Assembly: GCA_963693285.1 (NCBI GenBank)
Contig: OY848918.1
Span: 8,001,156-8,065,155 of the forward strand
DNA from: Xestospongia muta
Taxonomy: Eukaryota; Porifera; Demospongiae; Haplosclerida; Petrosiidae
Reading direction: 5' to 3'
DNA length: 64,000 bases
Below, piece by piece: positions 35,801 to 49,340 of this stretch. Position numbers and translations under genes: made by a program. Position 1 is the first letter of the stretch; every line of letters begins with the position of its first letter. A model generated the notes under the pieces. The model searched no databases. It was not told where the DNA came from and saw only the letters and a list, made by a program, of their open reading frames with translations.

Positions 35801-36860
35801 ATATATGGATCATGAACTTATGGTATTGTAATATAACAAATAGACTTATTTATGGAGGTGATGTCTTTTTTGGGTTGAGTTTATATATTATTAGTGTAAT
35901 GTCTATTTAGTGTAGACTAATTATATTACTAAATAAATAATACACACCTCCCAAACCAAACAATAGTATAGTTTTCTGTATTCTTCGTAATATTATAAGT
36001 TATTAGTGGTACAGCCTGTAGAAGTAATCAATGAAGTGTACATAACTTTTTAAGAAAATAATATTTATTTCATTCTCACTGTCCAGAATAAACTATATAG
36101 ATTCAGGTATATATATTATGTGTGTATTAGTAATATTATAAAGCTAACTTTCCTTGTTTTATAGTTATAAAGTAAACAAAGTACATATAATATGAGAGTC
36201 AATATATACTGATCAGACTGCATGTTATAATTACTCTATCTGTGGGTGTTGTTGAGTACTATATACATGTACATGTACATACTTGGAAAAGTAAAAGCAA
36301 ATTGGAACTATTATTAAAAATTTGTAAAAAAACCTGATGACACATGTTTTTAAGTAATAGAAGAGAATTCAAATATTTTGCAACACACTTATCCATTTTG
36401 ACTGTATTAGTAGTTTAATGTGTCATGACTTATGATATTGTATTAATAGATTTATTAATGATGGTGATGTCGTTGTGGGTTGAGTTTACATACAATTAGC
36501 ATAATGTCTATTTAATAACATGTAAACTAATTATATTATTAAATAAATAATACACACACCCCAGACCATAACAATAGTGTAGTTCTCAATATTCTTTGTA
36601 ATATTATTAAGTGATTAGTGATACAGTTAGTAGAACTAATTAATGATGTATACATAAAATTTTCAGAAATGACATTTATTTTATTCTCACTGTCTAGAGT
36701 TAAGACACTACCTAAACATTAATTATACACAGCAATATATCAATTTTTGCTAGACCTATAGACACTACCTAATGTTAATGTCACCTATAATGTTAATATT
36801 CTCATAGTTGATAATGATCAATGTAAATGTTATTAATTATGTATACAGAGTACCTTTTTG
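35800..36860 (-). pseudogene. Two inverted class A upstream regions with signal-exon relics
   Basis: On the minus strand the sequence carries class A upstream features twice: the 'taagtctattt' block, an orphan FN3 half-exon relic (about 35950-36030 and 36560-36630) and, near 36370-36400, a signal-exon start reading MDKCVAKYLNSLLLL that runs into an R1 repeat (about 36160-36350). No exons follow. These are broken-off 5' ends of lost A genes. Confidence 0.5.
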
Positions 36861-38280
36861 TTATCATAACTATACATTTTATTGGTTATAAAGGAAATGA
36901 AATAAATAATTATAGTAATATTAAAATTAATTTTCCTTGCTTTATAGTCATAAAGGAAATGAAGTATTTACATTATGATACTTAATGTAAACTGAACAGA
37001 CCACATGTTATAATTACTCTATCTGTGGTATCTATATAGTAAAGGTATATATATTATATATGTACTAGTAATATTATAAAGTCATCTTTCCTTGTTTATA
37101 GTTATAAAGGAAATGAAGTAAAAATAAAGTAAATATGTTATGAGAGTCAACATAAACTGAACAAATCACATGTTATAATTACTCTGTGTGTGGCATCTAT
37201 ATAGATACAGGTATATATATTATATATTATATATTATATATATATATATTTGAGGTAGTAATATTATAAAGTCATCTTTCCTTGTTTTATAGTTATAAAG
37301 GAAATGAAGTACATATGTTATGATAATGTAAACTGAACAGACCACATGTTATAATTACTCTATGTGTCATTGAGTATTATACATATATGTATATATGTAT
37401 GCACATACTTGGAAGGATGTAAGTAAATTGCAGCAGTTATTACAAAAATTGAAAAAAATGACAAATTTATTTAATTTTTTACTGTCATGTTATTTTGTTA
37501 TATTTTAAAAATCATTAGTGATCTTATTATCATCAAATCAACCTTGTCGAGTTATCATCTTAAATTTCATATCATAATCTTAAAAAATATTTTTAAAACC
37601 AAATACTCAGTCAATAACCAGCTATAATTAATACATTATGTAAATATACTATTACATCATTAATTAAGCAAAAACTATTATTACATAAGATTATATACAA
37701 CATGTGGGTCTAGATAACTTGTAATATTTATAATAATAGTTTGTAAATTATGTAATATAGTTTATTGTTATTATATCATTATTATTATAAAAACTATTAA
37801 TGATTGTTGCTATGTTGGTCTATTTATTTATTAGGATATAATAGATTATATTTGTTAAAAAGACGATGCTCATGTCAACATCATTTTAAAAAAATAAACA
37901 ATCATTAACTAAAGATATTAAAATAATAAAATTGTTTTCAACCAGATAATAATAATAAATATAACAGCTGTTAAAAATAATTGTATGAAGTTCATTTTGT
38001 ATATAATGATTACATTAGTACACATAGTTTGTAACATCTTGGCATCTACAGTATTTTACATGTGTATCATATCACAGAATATACTTTAAATAATAAATAG
38101 ATAGAAACTTGTTAGTTCAATGATAGAAATAATGGAGTAAAATAAATAAACTATTAACTCTATTATCTATTTTGACACCAATATGATTTTTTTAAGTGAG
38201 TCCCTCTATAACAAATCATTAAACATATTGTCATCACATAACCTGACTGCATTTAGTAATTAATTATATATAATAAAGTT
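36860..38280. other. Non-coding, inverted repeat copies
   Basis: At least three inverted R1-type blocks (about 36890-37030, 37085-37175 and 37260-37560) and flank sequence matching 7600-8200 in reverse. No gene seen. Confidence 0.45.
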
Positions 38281-38291
38281 GATATATATTC

Positions 38292-38588
38292 TTAATTAAT
38301 ATATCCATAAGCAGTATTTCCTCGTAATTCAATGATCTCTTTCTGTTCTAAGATCTCTGATAACTCAACGTCATCATATATTGGACCTAATTGAGTAGTA
38401 GTAGTAGTGGATGGAGTGTCATTATTAGCTCCTCCCCTTCATAATCAGATAGATGATAAGTGTAACAGCAGTTAATAGAGAAAAGAAAATACTGACTGGT
38501 ATACTCACTGTTAAGTAAACAATTAATTAATGTAACGTGTTTGTTTATAAATTACCTGCTAAGTATAAGGTTTGTTGTATTTCATTAG
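38292..38588 (-). pseudogene. Class B TM/tail relic, first minus copy
   Basis: Minus-strand cassette exon 38556-38588 (open, CAA codon) and TM/tail exon 38292-38507. The TM segment is shortened, and the juxtamembrane part reads KGRS then stops (TAATAATGA) because bases are missing. The downstream tail remains recognisable up to AYGYIN. Confidence 0.65.
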
Positions 38589-38854
38589 CTATAATGGAAA
38601 TATAGTTGTACACTTACACTTTTTACTATAACTTACTTGAGCATATAATTTATAAGAATATATTTTAGACAATAAATTGATGTGAATGTGTTAGTTCAGT
38701 GATAGATAAAATGGAGTAAAATAAATAAATTATTCATTTTCACCAATAGGATTCTTTTTAAGTGATTCTCTTTTATAACAAAACATTAAACATACTGTCA
38801 TCATATAACTTGACTGAGTTTAGTAATTATGTATAATAAAGTTAACACATGTTG

Positions 38855-39157
38855 TTAATTGATATATTCATAAGCAGTATTTCCATGTAATTCAATGATC
38901 TCTTTCTGTGCTGAGGTCTCTGGTAACTTAACATCATCATATATTGGACCTAATTGGGTAGTAGTAGTGGGTGGAGTGTCTTTATTGTAGTTTCTCCTCC
39001 TCATAATGAAATAGACAATAAATGTAGTAATAACAGCAGTTAATAGAGAAGAGAGGAACATACTGACTGGTATACTCACTGTTATGTAATGTAATTCAGT
39101 AATGTAACATGTTTGTTTATTTACCTGCTAAACATGATGTTTGTTATCTTTCATTAG
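38855..39157 (-). pseudogene. Class B TM/tail relic, second minus copy
   Basis: Minus-strand cassette exon 39125-39157, which carries TAA at 39144-39146 (same codon as in B1 and B3), and an intact TM/tail exon 38855-39078 (SIPVSMFLSSLLTAVITTF, RRRNYNKD, IYDDV, TAYEYIN). No ectodomain exons lie upstream, only flank and an AC microsatellite. It is a truncated 3' end of a B gene; the previous relic lies just beyond it, head to tail. Confidence 0.7.
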
Positions 39158-39538
39158 CTATAATGGAAATATAATTGTACACTTACACTTTTAACTATAA
39201 ATTACTTGGACATGTACAAACAGTTGTAGTTACAGTGACTGTAGGAATTTGAATGACTGAAGAACTGAAGTAAATATCTGTAAATAGATATGTAATCATT
39301 TAGTCAAACTGGTTATAATATAGGACCTACCAGTTAAATAAAAAGATATTGTACTTGCATAAAATAATTATATTGTCACATAATAAATTGGTGCGAAGTG
39401 AACATGAAACGTGTCACATTAACTGTTACTAGTTTAACATATGCACATCAAGATGTACTAGTATATACTGTCACAAGACAAAGTGGTGTGAAGTTGAAAT
39501 ATCTTACAAAAACTGTTACTAGTTTAACATATAACTGA

Positions 39539-39566
39539 TACACACACACACACATACACATACACA

Positions 39567-39628
<62 letters not shown>
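39539..39628. repeat. (AC)n microsatellite
   Basis: About 90 bp of CA dinucleotides with a few TA interruptions at the left end. Shorter GT tracts at 7323-7338 and 41283-41297 sit in the corresponding inverted flank. Confidence 0.95.
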
Positions 39629-39629
<1 letters not shown>

Positions 39630-40149
39630 CAACATGTACTAGTAATATTGTAAAGTCACCTTTCCTTGTTTTATGCACTGTATATTATATTTTGTTGGTT
39701 ATAAAGGAAATGAAGTACATATGTTATGATAGTTAATATAAACTGAACAGACCAAATGTTATAATTACTTTATGTGTGGGTGTTGTTGGATCTATACATG
39801 TACAAGTGTATGTATATACTTGGAAAGATGAAAGCAAATTGCATAATTCATTGCAAAAATTGTAGAATCTAATGACACATTTAACCATTTGTTTAAATTT
39901 ATTTACTAAAATTACTAATATATTATTTTGTTGTATTCTTCAAATCAAGAATGATTCATTATCACTAAACTAAGAACAATCAACCTTTTTTTCACTAATT
40001 TACATACTCATAATAATATTTATAGCACTAAATACTTCAGTCAATTACTAGATGTAACAAAGCAAGTACTGTAACCCTCACCACATGTTATGGTAAGTGT
40101 TAATTACTACATTATGTAAGATCAATTACATCATTGAAAATACAAACAC

Positions 40150-40432
40150 TACTTACAGTTAGTAAACCTAACATGTTGTGATAGAGTTTATAGTACAAGA
40201 GAGGAGGACAAGAGGAGAGAGAAGGAGACTAAAGGAAACTAGATTGTTATCAATTGTTTGTTAATAATATTATACCTCCCAAACAATAAAAATAATATAG
40301 TCCTCTGTGTTGTTAGTAATAGTATAAGTGATTAGTGGTACAGCTGGTAGAACTAGTAAAGCACATTACTTAAGATATTAAAACTATTTGATTCTTACCA
40401 TCCAGAGTGAACATAGTATATTGACTATATTT
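40150..40432 (-). pseudogene. Minus-strand class A FN3 fragment
   Basis: Reverse-oriented remains of FN3-1 end (about 40400-40432), first half of FN3-2 (about 40277-40353) and the start of its second half (about 40156-40231). Flanks on both sides belong to other repeats, so the fragment was cut at both ends. Confidence 0.6.
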
Positions 40433-40439
40433 TGGTTTA

Positions 40440-41640
40440 TTGATTTTCTTATACAGTATATCAATAATACCAATTAGTTTTTACAAGTAAGATATTGATA
40501 TACTATTAACTATATACTAAGTGACGACAGCCTTAGTTATAACTGAGATACATGTACATACTATGAATTAGAGACACCCACTGCTGTTGTGACATCATAT
40601 AGTCTAATAAAGATACTCAGTATACATGTATTATTTATAATGTCACTTCCAATAAATACTCCCACACATTTATTAAGCAATAACAATAACATATATTATA
40701 TTAAAATACAATCCATATTAATATGGCATGTTATATAGACCACATGTTATATATTATATACTATACTCCAATATATGTTACTACTTAAAACTAGTGCTTG
40801 TATTTCAATGTAACTGTGTTATTAATTAACACTTACCAAAACATGTGATGAGTGTTACATTACTTGCTTTGTTACAGCTGTGATTGACTAAAGTATTTAG
40901 TTCTAAAAATATTATTGTGATTATGTAAATTATTGAAAAAAAGGTTAATTATTCTTGATTTGATTATAATGATTTGAAAAATACAACAAAAGAATTTAAT
41001 AGTAAACAAATTTAAACAAATGGTTAAATGTATCATTAGATTTTACAATTTTTGCAATGAATTGTGCAATTTACTTTCATCTTTTCATATACGAAAATAT
41101 ATTTGTACATGCATATAGTACTCAACAACACCCACACACAGAGTAATTATAACATGTGGTCTGTTCAGTTTACATTAACTATTATAACCTATGTACTTCA
41201 TTTCCTTTATAACCAATAAAATATAATATACAGTGTATAAAACAAGGAAAGGTGACTTTACAATATTACTAGTACATCTTGATGTGTGTGTGTGTGTCAG
41301 TTAAATGTTAAACTAGTACCAGTTATTGTGACATATATTTCATGTTCACTTCACACCACTTTATCTTGTGACAGTATATACTAGTAAATCTTGGTATTTA
41401 TAGGCAACATTTAATGTTCACTTCACATCAGTTTATTATGTGACAATATAATTATTTTATACAAGTACCATATCTTTTTAGTGGTAGGTTCTATATTATA
41501 ACCAGTTTGACTAAATGATTACTTATCTATTTACAGATACTTACTTGAGTTCTTCAGTCAAATAAATTCCTACAGTCACTATAACTTCAACTGTTTGTAC
41601 ATGTCCAAGTAATTTATAGTCAAATGTTTAAGTGTACAAT
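40440..41640. repeat. Segmental copy of 6460-7600
   Basis: Nearly collinear with the spacer between A1 and A2, including an R1 repeat (about 40910-41290) and a short GT tract. No gene seen. Confidence 0.55.
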
Positions 41641-41656
41641 TATATTTCCATTATAG

Positions 41657-41935
41657 CTAATGAAAGACAACAAACATCATACTTATCAGGTAATAAACAA
41701 ACATATTACTTAACAGTGAGTATACCAGTCAGTTCCTCTCATCTCTATTAACTGCTGTTATTACTACACTTATTGTATATCTCATTATGAGGAGGAGGAG
41801 CTATAATAAAGACACTCCACCCACTACTACTACCCAATTAGATCCAATATGTGATCATGTTAAGTTATCAAAAATCTCAGAACAGAAAGAGATCATTGAA
41901 TTACAAGAATATACTGCTATGTTAAGTTTATTATA
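41657..41935 (+). pseudogene. Class B TM/tail relic, plus strand
   Basis: Cassette exon 41657-41689 (open) and a TM/tail exon from 41717. Four bases are missing after the second Ser of the TM exon, so the frame shifts, and the tail has further changes (YDDV became CDHV). It ends without the AYGYIN terminus. Confidence 0.6.
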
Positions 41936-42029
41936 CATAATTACTAAACGCAGTCAGGTTATGTGATGACAGTATGTTTAATGTTTTGTTATGAAGAGAC
42001 TCGCTTAGAAAGGAATCATATTGGTGACA

Positions 42030-43105
42030 AAATAGATAACAGAGTGAATAATTTATTTATCTTACTCCATTATTTCTATCATTGAACTAACAATTTCACA
42101 TCAATATATTATCTAAAGTATATTCTGTTATAAAAGATACATTTAAAAATATTGTAAATGCCAAGATGTTACATTGTGTGACTAAAACTATGTGTACTAA
42201 TTTCATTGTTATATACAATATGAACTTTATTACAATCATATTAACAGCTGTTATATTTATCGTTATTATCTGGTTGAAAACCAGATATGTCATCAGTTTT
42301 TTTACAATTTTTAATAATAGTTGCAATTTGCTTTCACTTTTCCAAGTATGTACATGTACATGTATGTAGTACTCAACAACACCCACAGATAAAGTAATTA
42401 TAACGTGCAGTCTGATCATTATATATTGACTTTCATATTATATGTACTTTGTTTACTTTATAACTATAAAACAAGGAAAGTTAGCTTTATAATATTACTA
42501 ATACACACATAATATATATACCTGAATCTATATAGTTGCCACAGATACAGTAATTATAACATGTCGTCTGTTCAGTTTATATTGACTATCATAACATATA
42601 TATTTCTTTTATAACTAACAAAATGTACAGTTATGAAAACAAAGAGGTATCTTTGTGCATAATTAGTATCTTACAGCTTTTAAATCAATCATCATCATAT
42701 ATAACAAAATTAACATTATAGGTGACAGTTACATTAGGAAGTGTCTATAGTTTCAGCAGGAAATGATACATTGCTGTTTATAGTTAATGTTTGGGAAGTA
42801 CCTTTATTCTGGACAGTGAGAATGAAATAAGTATTAATTTCTTTAAAAGTTATGTACACTTCATTGATTACTTCTACAGGCTGTATCACTGATAACTTAT
42901 AATATTACAAAGAATACAGAAACTACACTATTGTTTGGTTTGGGAGGTGTGTATTATTTATTTAGTAATATAATTAGTCTACACTAAATAGACATTACAC
43001 TAATAATATATAAACTCAACCCGAAAAGACACCACCTCCATAAATAAGTCTATTTGTTATATTACAATACCATAAGTTCATGATCTATATAGTATACCAA
43101 TGCAG
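42030..43105. promoter_or_regulatory. Upstream region of A4
   Basis: Same arrangement as before A2 and A3: R1-type blocks (about 42260-42510 and near 42550), the 'gtgacagttacattaggaagtg' stretch, an orphan FN3 half-exon (about 42882-42946, acceptor AG changed to AC) and the 'taaataagtctatt' block. Confidence 0.45.
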
Positions 43106-43110
43106 TCAAA

Positions 43111-46100
43111 ATGGATAAATCTGCTTCAACATATTTGATTTCTCTTCTCTTAGTTGTTACAAGTGAGTTAATATATTATAACACAATGCATGTACTTTAT
43201 TTCTTATAATGAATATAGAAGGTTCAGTAACAAGTCTAGACTGCGATTACGGAGTATGTCCACAGACACAAGGAGCACTCACTTGTACAATAACAGGCAA
43301 TGTAGCACTTTGGTATTCTCCTCCATCAGGTAGAAGTCCCATTGCTACAGTAAGTTCTGAAAAAATTTATAATGGTCCTAATACTGGGTTTACTGCTGCA
43401 CTTGTGACCATCACCAATCCTGGTTTAACTACTAATTTAAGTTTTACTGCCACTACTAATAAGAATGGAACACAAGTCAAGTGTACAGATGATATGGTAG
43501 ATACAAACTCTAGGACTTGTACTATTATGATATCAGGTATGTCATTAACAGTATCATATATAACTAACATGTACTATCATTATAAGGTCCTCCAAGTGAT
43601 GCTCCTAAAGGACTGGGTTTTACAGCTCTCACAAACACTTCAGTCACTCTCTACTGGTCACCTCCTACTCTTCATCCTAACTGTATAGTTAACTACACTG
43701 TTGAGATCAGAACAACCACCGATAATATATTGATCAGTAGTTTTAGTACTGATAGTAATATCACCAGTATTACTGTATCTAGTGGTCTCTCTCAGTCAAA
43801 AGAGTATCAGTACAGAGTAGTAGGGTCTGATATTATCAATAGATTAGGACCTTATAGTCAATATACTATGTTCACTCTGGATGGTAAGAATCAAATAGTT
43901 TTAATATCTTAAGTAATGTGCTTTACTAGTTCTACAAGCTGTACCACTAATCACTTATACTATTACTAACAACACAGAGGACTATACTATTTTTATTGTT
44001 TGGGAGGTATAATATTATTAACAAACAATTGATAACAATCTAGTTTCCTTTAGTCACCTCCTCTCTCCTCTTGTCCTCCTCTCTTGTACTACAAAGTCTA
44101 TCACAACATAGCAGGTTCACTAACTGTTAATATAACTACTGTTACTAACATTACATTGACTGGAGTACTAGCTAGATATATATACATTATAACAGTGGTA
44201 CCAGTTAATATACTAGGAGATGGATACCCTAATAAGACTATAGGTTATTAAAATATTATTATAAAGTGTGTTATGTTTACTTCTCATACAGTTATCATTC
44301 CTGATGAAGAACCAGTTATTGTTAGTACTAGTGCTACAACAACATCATTTCAATATTATAGTAAGAGTGTTTAGTATTTTAGTTTATTTTAGTATAGTAA
44401 GAGTGTTTACTATTTTAGTTTAAATAATCAATTATTTAACATCAATAACATCATTAGGTGTACTTAGTACAATGTCTACAACTGTAGTCATGACAAGTAA
44501 TACATCAAATATTAGTAAGTGTACAATAATGTATTAAATGTTACTGTCATAATTAACTTGTGATGGAGTATAGAAATTACAAGTACTTCAATGTCTTAAT
44601 CACTAATAATAGCTTAGACAGTTACTGCATTGTCAAACTTAGCTAGTGGGTTCTATGTATTTTCAAAAAGTTCTGTTAATTATTAATTGTAAATATAATA
44701 CCTATATAATATTATATTATTTGATATATTAGATTCTACCTATAGCTTTTAAGTTCATTTTCTATACATAATCTTACAAGTATTAATTTAATAGTTCTAA
44801 TAAAACTATTTCTACTTTGACAGTCACTACCACAGCATCATCATCAACATTTGCTGGAATATATACTTCAATATCTTCATTGCAAATTACAGCTCAGACA
44901 ATCACTGCGTTTTCAAACTTAGCTAGTAGGTTCTATGTATTTTAAAAAAAGTTCCATTGATTATTATTTGTACATATAATGAGTATTTTATAATGTGAGT
45001 CTGACAGGCACTACCACAACATCATCATCAACATCTGCTGGAATATATTATGTTATTGGGACTGTTGGAGGTATTATTGTTTTCATACTAATTGCTGTAG
45101 TACTAGTTCTAACTGGTTGTATAATAATTAGAAGACAAAATAAAAGTCAGACCTCTTGAAATTTCTTGATCCTTTAACACTCTCAATATAGATAACAAAC
45201 CAAGTGGTAGTCCATTAACTATTTCTCTGAGGTAAGCTAATACAGTCATATGTGTTAACAGTTCAATGATCATACTTTAGAAGTATCAAAGACAATAACA
45301 TAGAAGAGGTATAATATTGTTACTTACATGTACAAAGCTAATAACAGTAGTCAAATTTCAAATCCTATACAATACCTACATAATAAATTAAATATGATAT
45401 TTATTTGATATCAAAATGAGCATTGAACTCACCATTAGTTGTAACACATTCAAGTCAATCTAATGTCAGGAGTTAGTCATCATTCTTTATATTAGACTTT
45501 AATACTCGTATCTGGTCTTTATTAATTCTATTATAGTTATCTTCAGATCCAACCTATGCTGAAGTAAATAAGAAATCACAACCTCTATCTCTACAATATG
45601 ATGAAGTCCCTCCTCCCATACCATCTTACATAGTTGATGATGACCAACCACCTCCTATACCTCTGTTCCATGGTGGATATGAGCCACCTGTACCACCTTA
45701 TAATGGATCTTTGACAACTCAGTATTCTGAAGTCAAGAGAAATGCAATGACACCTCATATAATACCTCATAATAGTACAAAAACTGAAGGATATTATTCA
45801 GACAACTCCTTCATAAGTAGAGATGATATACCTTATGGTAATGCAACTGGAGGTGACTATCCTGCCTTGAAGAGAGAAGAAAAAGTGGTTAGTTAAATAT
45901 AGGTATACAATAATAGTCTAATTTACAATATTATTATAGAACAATGAAAATAATTCTCAGTTACAACAGACTGGTTTGTATTCAACTCTAAATAATGAAG
46001 TAAGAGATAATACAGTCAATTATATCATAATAACTTATATCATATTAGATGAACAAACCAACAGGAGCCAGAGCTGAGCCAAAAGGAGCTGGAGGTATAA

Positions 46101-46423
46101 TATATGCTAAACTAGGCAATGTTCCTAAGAACAGACCAATGGTACCTCCTACATCGAATTTAGAGCAGTCTGTTATCTACTCTGATATTGAGGCACCAAC
46201 TGAGCCAAATAAGTTATCAAATGTCATAATGCATCAATGTTACTATAGTTACCATTCTCTTCTTTGTCACTAACAGAGGCCCCCTACAAAAAGTGGTATG
46301 ATTCAGGCTCAGTTAGGAGAACCACAACCTCCACCAAGTCCTCCTAAACCTGGTCCAAAACCAGGTTCCCATGACAGTGGAGGACAATCAACAACAATAA
46401 CCTCCTTCATACCTCATCTGTAA
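43111..46423 (+). CDS. Receptor A4: near-intact class A receptor with ITIM-like tail
   Basis: Exons: 43111-43162, 43219-43536 (Ig), 43587-43883 (FN3-1), 43930-44006 and 44054-44243 (FN3-2), 44292-44360, 44458-44514, 44574-44645 and 44824-44925 (stalk), 45008-45145 (TM), 45192-45231, 45281-45308, 45537-45887, 45940-45999, 46049-46203 or beyond, and a last exon to 46423. Two problems: the 72-nt stalk exon has TAA at 44597-44599, and the donor before the last exon is changed (AAG|TT at about 46213). Skipping the phase-1/phase-1 stalk exon restores the frame; reading past the lost donor ends at TAA 46271-46273. Tail motifs include YAEV, YSEV, LYSTL, IIYAKL and VIYSDI. Probably functional or recently damaged. 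Confidence 0.7.
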
Positions 46424-47585
46424 ATGAGATCAATATTTTTAACTCATTTTTTACTTATATTATGTTATAATGTCTCACTTTTAGTTTGTTTGTTTTTATT
46501 CTTTCATGTTTTATTAAATGTTATTGAATTGTTTAGTGTTCATTATAAGACTAGTTATTAATTTATCAATATGAGCTCCTTATGATCACCTTGTATCATT
46601 ATAGCAGCTGTTAATATATTATCATTCATTATCAAGTATGATACAATAACATAACTATATGTACCAATACATGTACTATAGACCACATCACAATATACAT
46701 GTACATGTACATGTATATAACCACATACAATACAGATTAATACATTGAATATATTGACAATATCAAAATGAGCCATCAACTTACATTCTTATTAGTCACA
46801 TATGATGTATATCAAGTTTAGATGATAACTTGACAGCTGTTCATACTAAATAGAGTATGATATACTGTTGTAGTAACTATTACTATATACCAGTATAATT
46901 ATAATACACTATGTTGCTATAATACTGTAATATTATACCACTATAATACCACTATAATAATACTAATATATAATACACTATAATACTATAATATTATTAT
47001 AATACACTATAATAATACCACATAATACACTATAATGCTATACTACTACCATTAATATCATTATTGCTTAACAGATTGTCATTGTCACTGATAATAAATA
47101 AAGTCCACTTAGTCTTTTCTGGGTCTTGTTTTGAGCACTTCAGAAACAAGCTAGTGATTTCAGCAGTTTACAATCAAGAGCCACTTTTAGGTATCATAGT
47201 AACATAGAAGATATCTAGTTTAGCACTTTTCCAGATATTGAAGTATAAGTGGCAGTTCCAACTTGTATTGCAAACTCCCAAATCTTGTATTTTGGGGATT
47301 ATATAGATAAAGTTAATTTGAGGAATTGGATGAAGAATGATCAAATCTAGTCATTTATCATGGGAACATCAGAACATGAACATGTTGGGGATGTAGAATT
47401 CAGCTGTGGACTGCATTACAGTAATTATTAATGGATATCTCAACAAAATATACAACTATTAACTTTAATAGTAAATTAAACCTAAGTATACCTAAGCACT
47501 GACAACACAGTTCAGTTATGGTAGTTCGAAGTTCAAGTCCCCCCCCCTTTATTAGTTTCATAGTTATATATTCATCCAGCTAGGC
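46424..47585. other. Non-coding spacer between A4 and B3
   Basis: Same order as the A3-B2 spacer: 3' flank, 'acatgtacatgtacatgta' palindrome (about 46697), minisatellite (about 46890-47045), class B upstream region, and a poly-C run of about 11 at 47538-47548 just before B3. Confidence 0.5.
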
Positions 47586-47586
47586 A

Positions 47587-49340
47587 ATGTATGCTCTGTT
47601 GATTCTACTTCTTTCTACTCAAGGTAATTTAATATTTTTTGTTTTCATTATTTAAAGTATTTTTAGTATGTTCTCAAGTAATATCTTTTAACTGTCCTAA
47701 TAAAGTGTGCCCTTTGGAGGATACTGATTTGACATGTCATGTCAATGGAAATGTAATGCAATGGTATCACAATGGAACTGGACTTGGGATAATATTAGCT
47801 TTAATCAACTCAACTCACAGTTTTATAACCCCAGATTTTAAAGCCACTTTTATTCACTATACCAATGTATCTGGAATGTGGACTATGTTAAGTTTTACTG
47901 CTACTACTAATAAAAATGGAACAATAGTTCAATGTTGGGATATAACCGTTGTAGGTTCACCATCAAATTGTACATTACTAATATCAGGTATGAACTGACA
48001 TATACCACAATAACATATATCATTTTAAGGTCCTCCAAGTAATACTCCTACAGGACTGGGTTTTACAGCTCTCACAAACACTTCAGTTACTCTCTACTGG
48101 TCACCTCCTATTCTTCATCCTAACTGTATAGTTAACTATACTGTTGAGATGAGGACAACCAGTCATAATATGTTGATCAGTAATCTTAGTACTGGTAGTA
48201 ATATCACCAGAATTAATGTATCTACTGATCTCTCTCAGTCAATAGAGTATCAATATAGAGTAGTAGGGTCTGATGCTATTAATAGATTAGGATCCTATAG
48301 TCAATATACTGTGTTCACTCTGGATAGTAAGAAGTAAACTATATTATTTTAACCTCTCAAGTACTACTAATTTTTAGTTCTACAAGCTGTACCACTACTC
48401 ACTAATAACATAACAAAGAACACAGAGAACTACACTATTGATGTGATTTGGGAGGTATATAGATCTATTATTGTTTAAAATAACTGAGTCTAATTTTGAT
48501 TTAGTCCCCTCCTCTCTCCTCTCGTCCGCCTCTTTTGAACTATCACAACATATCAGGTTCACTAACTGTTAAAATAACTATTGTTACTAACATTACATTG
48601 ACTGGAGTACTAGCTGGATATACTTACATTATAACAGTGGTACCAGTTAATATACTAGGAGATGGATACCCTAATAAGACTATAGGTTATTTAAATATTA
48701 TTATAAAGTGTGTTATGTTTACTTCTCACACAGTTATCATTCCTAAAGAACCAGTTATTACTGGTACTAGTACTAGTGTTATCATTCTTGATGAAGAATC
48801 AATTATTACTAGTACTAGTGTTGTAACCACATCGTTTAATGAAACTATAACTGTAGTCATTACAAGTGATAGATCAATTATTAGTAAGTACAATATGGTA
48901 ATCATTTTTTATTACTAAAATGTTGATTTGAATTCTTTACTTTGACAGTGACAGTGTGTTCACCAGTCACTACTGCTGTTTGTCCAAGTATGTCTTCACT
49001 ACAGTAAAGTATATTTAGATAATTTCTATTACAGCTAATGACAAATAACAAACATCATGTTTAGCAGGTAATTTATAAAACAAACATGTTACATTACTGA
49101 ATTATTCACTTAACAGTGAGTATACCAGTCAGTATGTTCCTCTCTTCTCCATTAACTGCTGTTATTACTACACTTATTGTCTATCTCATTATGAGAAGGA
49201 GGAGCTATAATAAAGACACTCCACCCACTACTACTACCCAATTAGGTCCAATATATGATGATGTTAAGTTACCAGAGACCTCAGAACAGAAAGAGATCAT
49301 TGAATTACAAGGAAATACTGCTTATGGATATATTAATTAA
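47587..49340 (+). CDS. Receptor B3: Ig-FN3-FN3-TM with short two-tyrosine tail
   Basis: Exons: 47587-47623 (signal peptide), 47667-47987 (Ig), 48030-48326 (FN3-1), 48378-48454 and 48505-48685 (FN3-2, with an in-frame loss of three codons, YKV), 48734-48883 and 48949-48987 (stalk), optional cassette 49035-49067, 49117-49340 (TM and tail). Without the cassette: 1326 nt, 441 aa, fully open. The cassette holds TAA at 49046-49048, giving a 371-residue soluble form if included. TM SIPVSMFLSSPLTAVITTL, then RRRSYNKD, IYDDV and TAYGYIN; the last fits the TxYxxI (ITSM-like) pattern. Nearly identical to B1. Confidence 0.82.
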
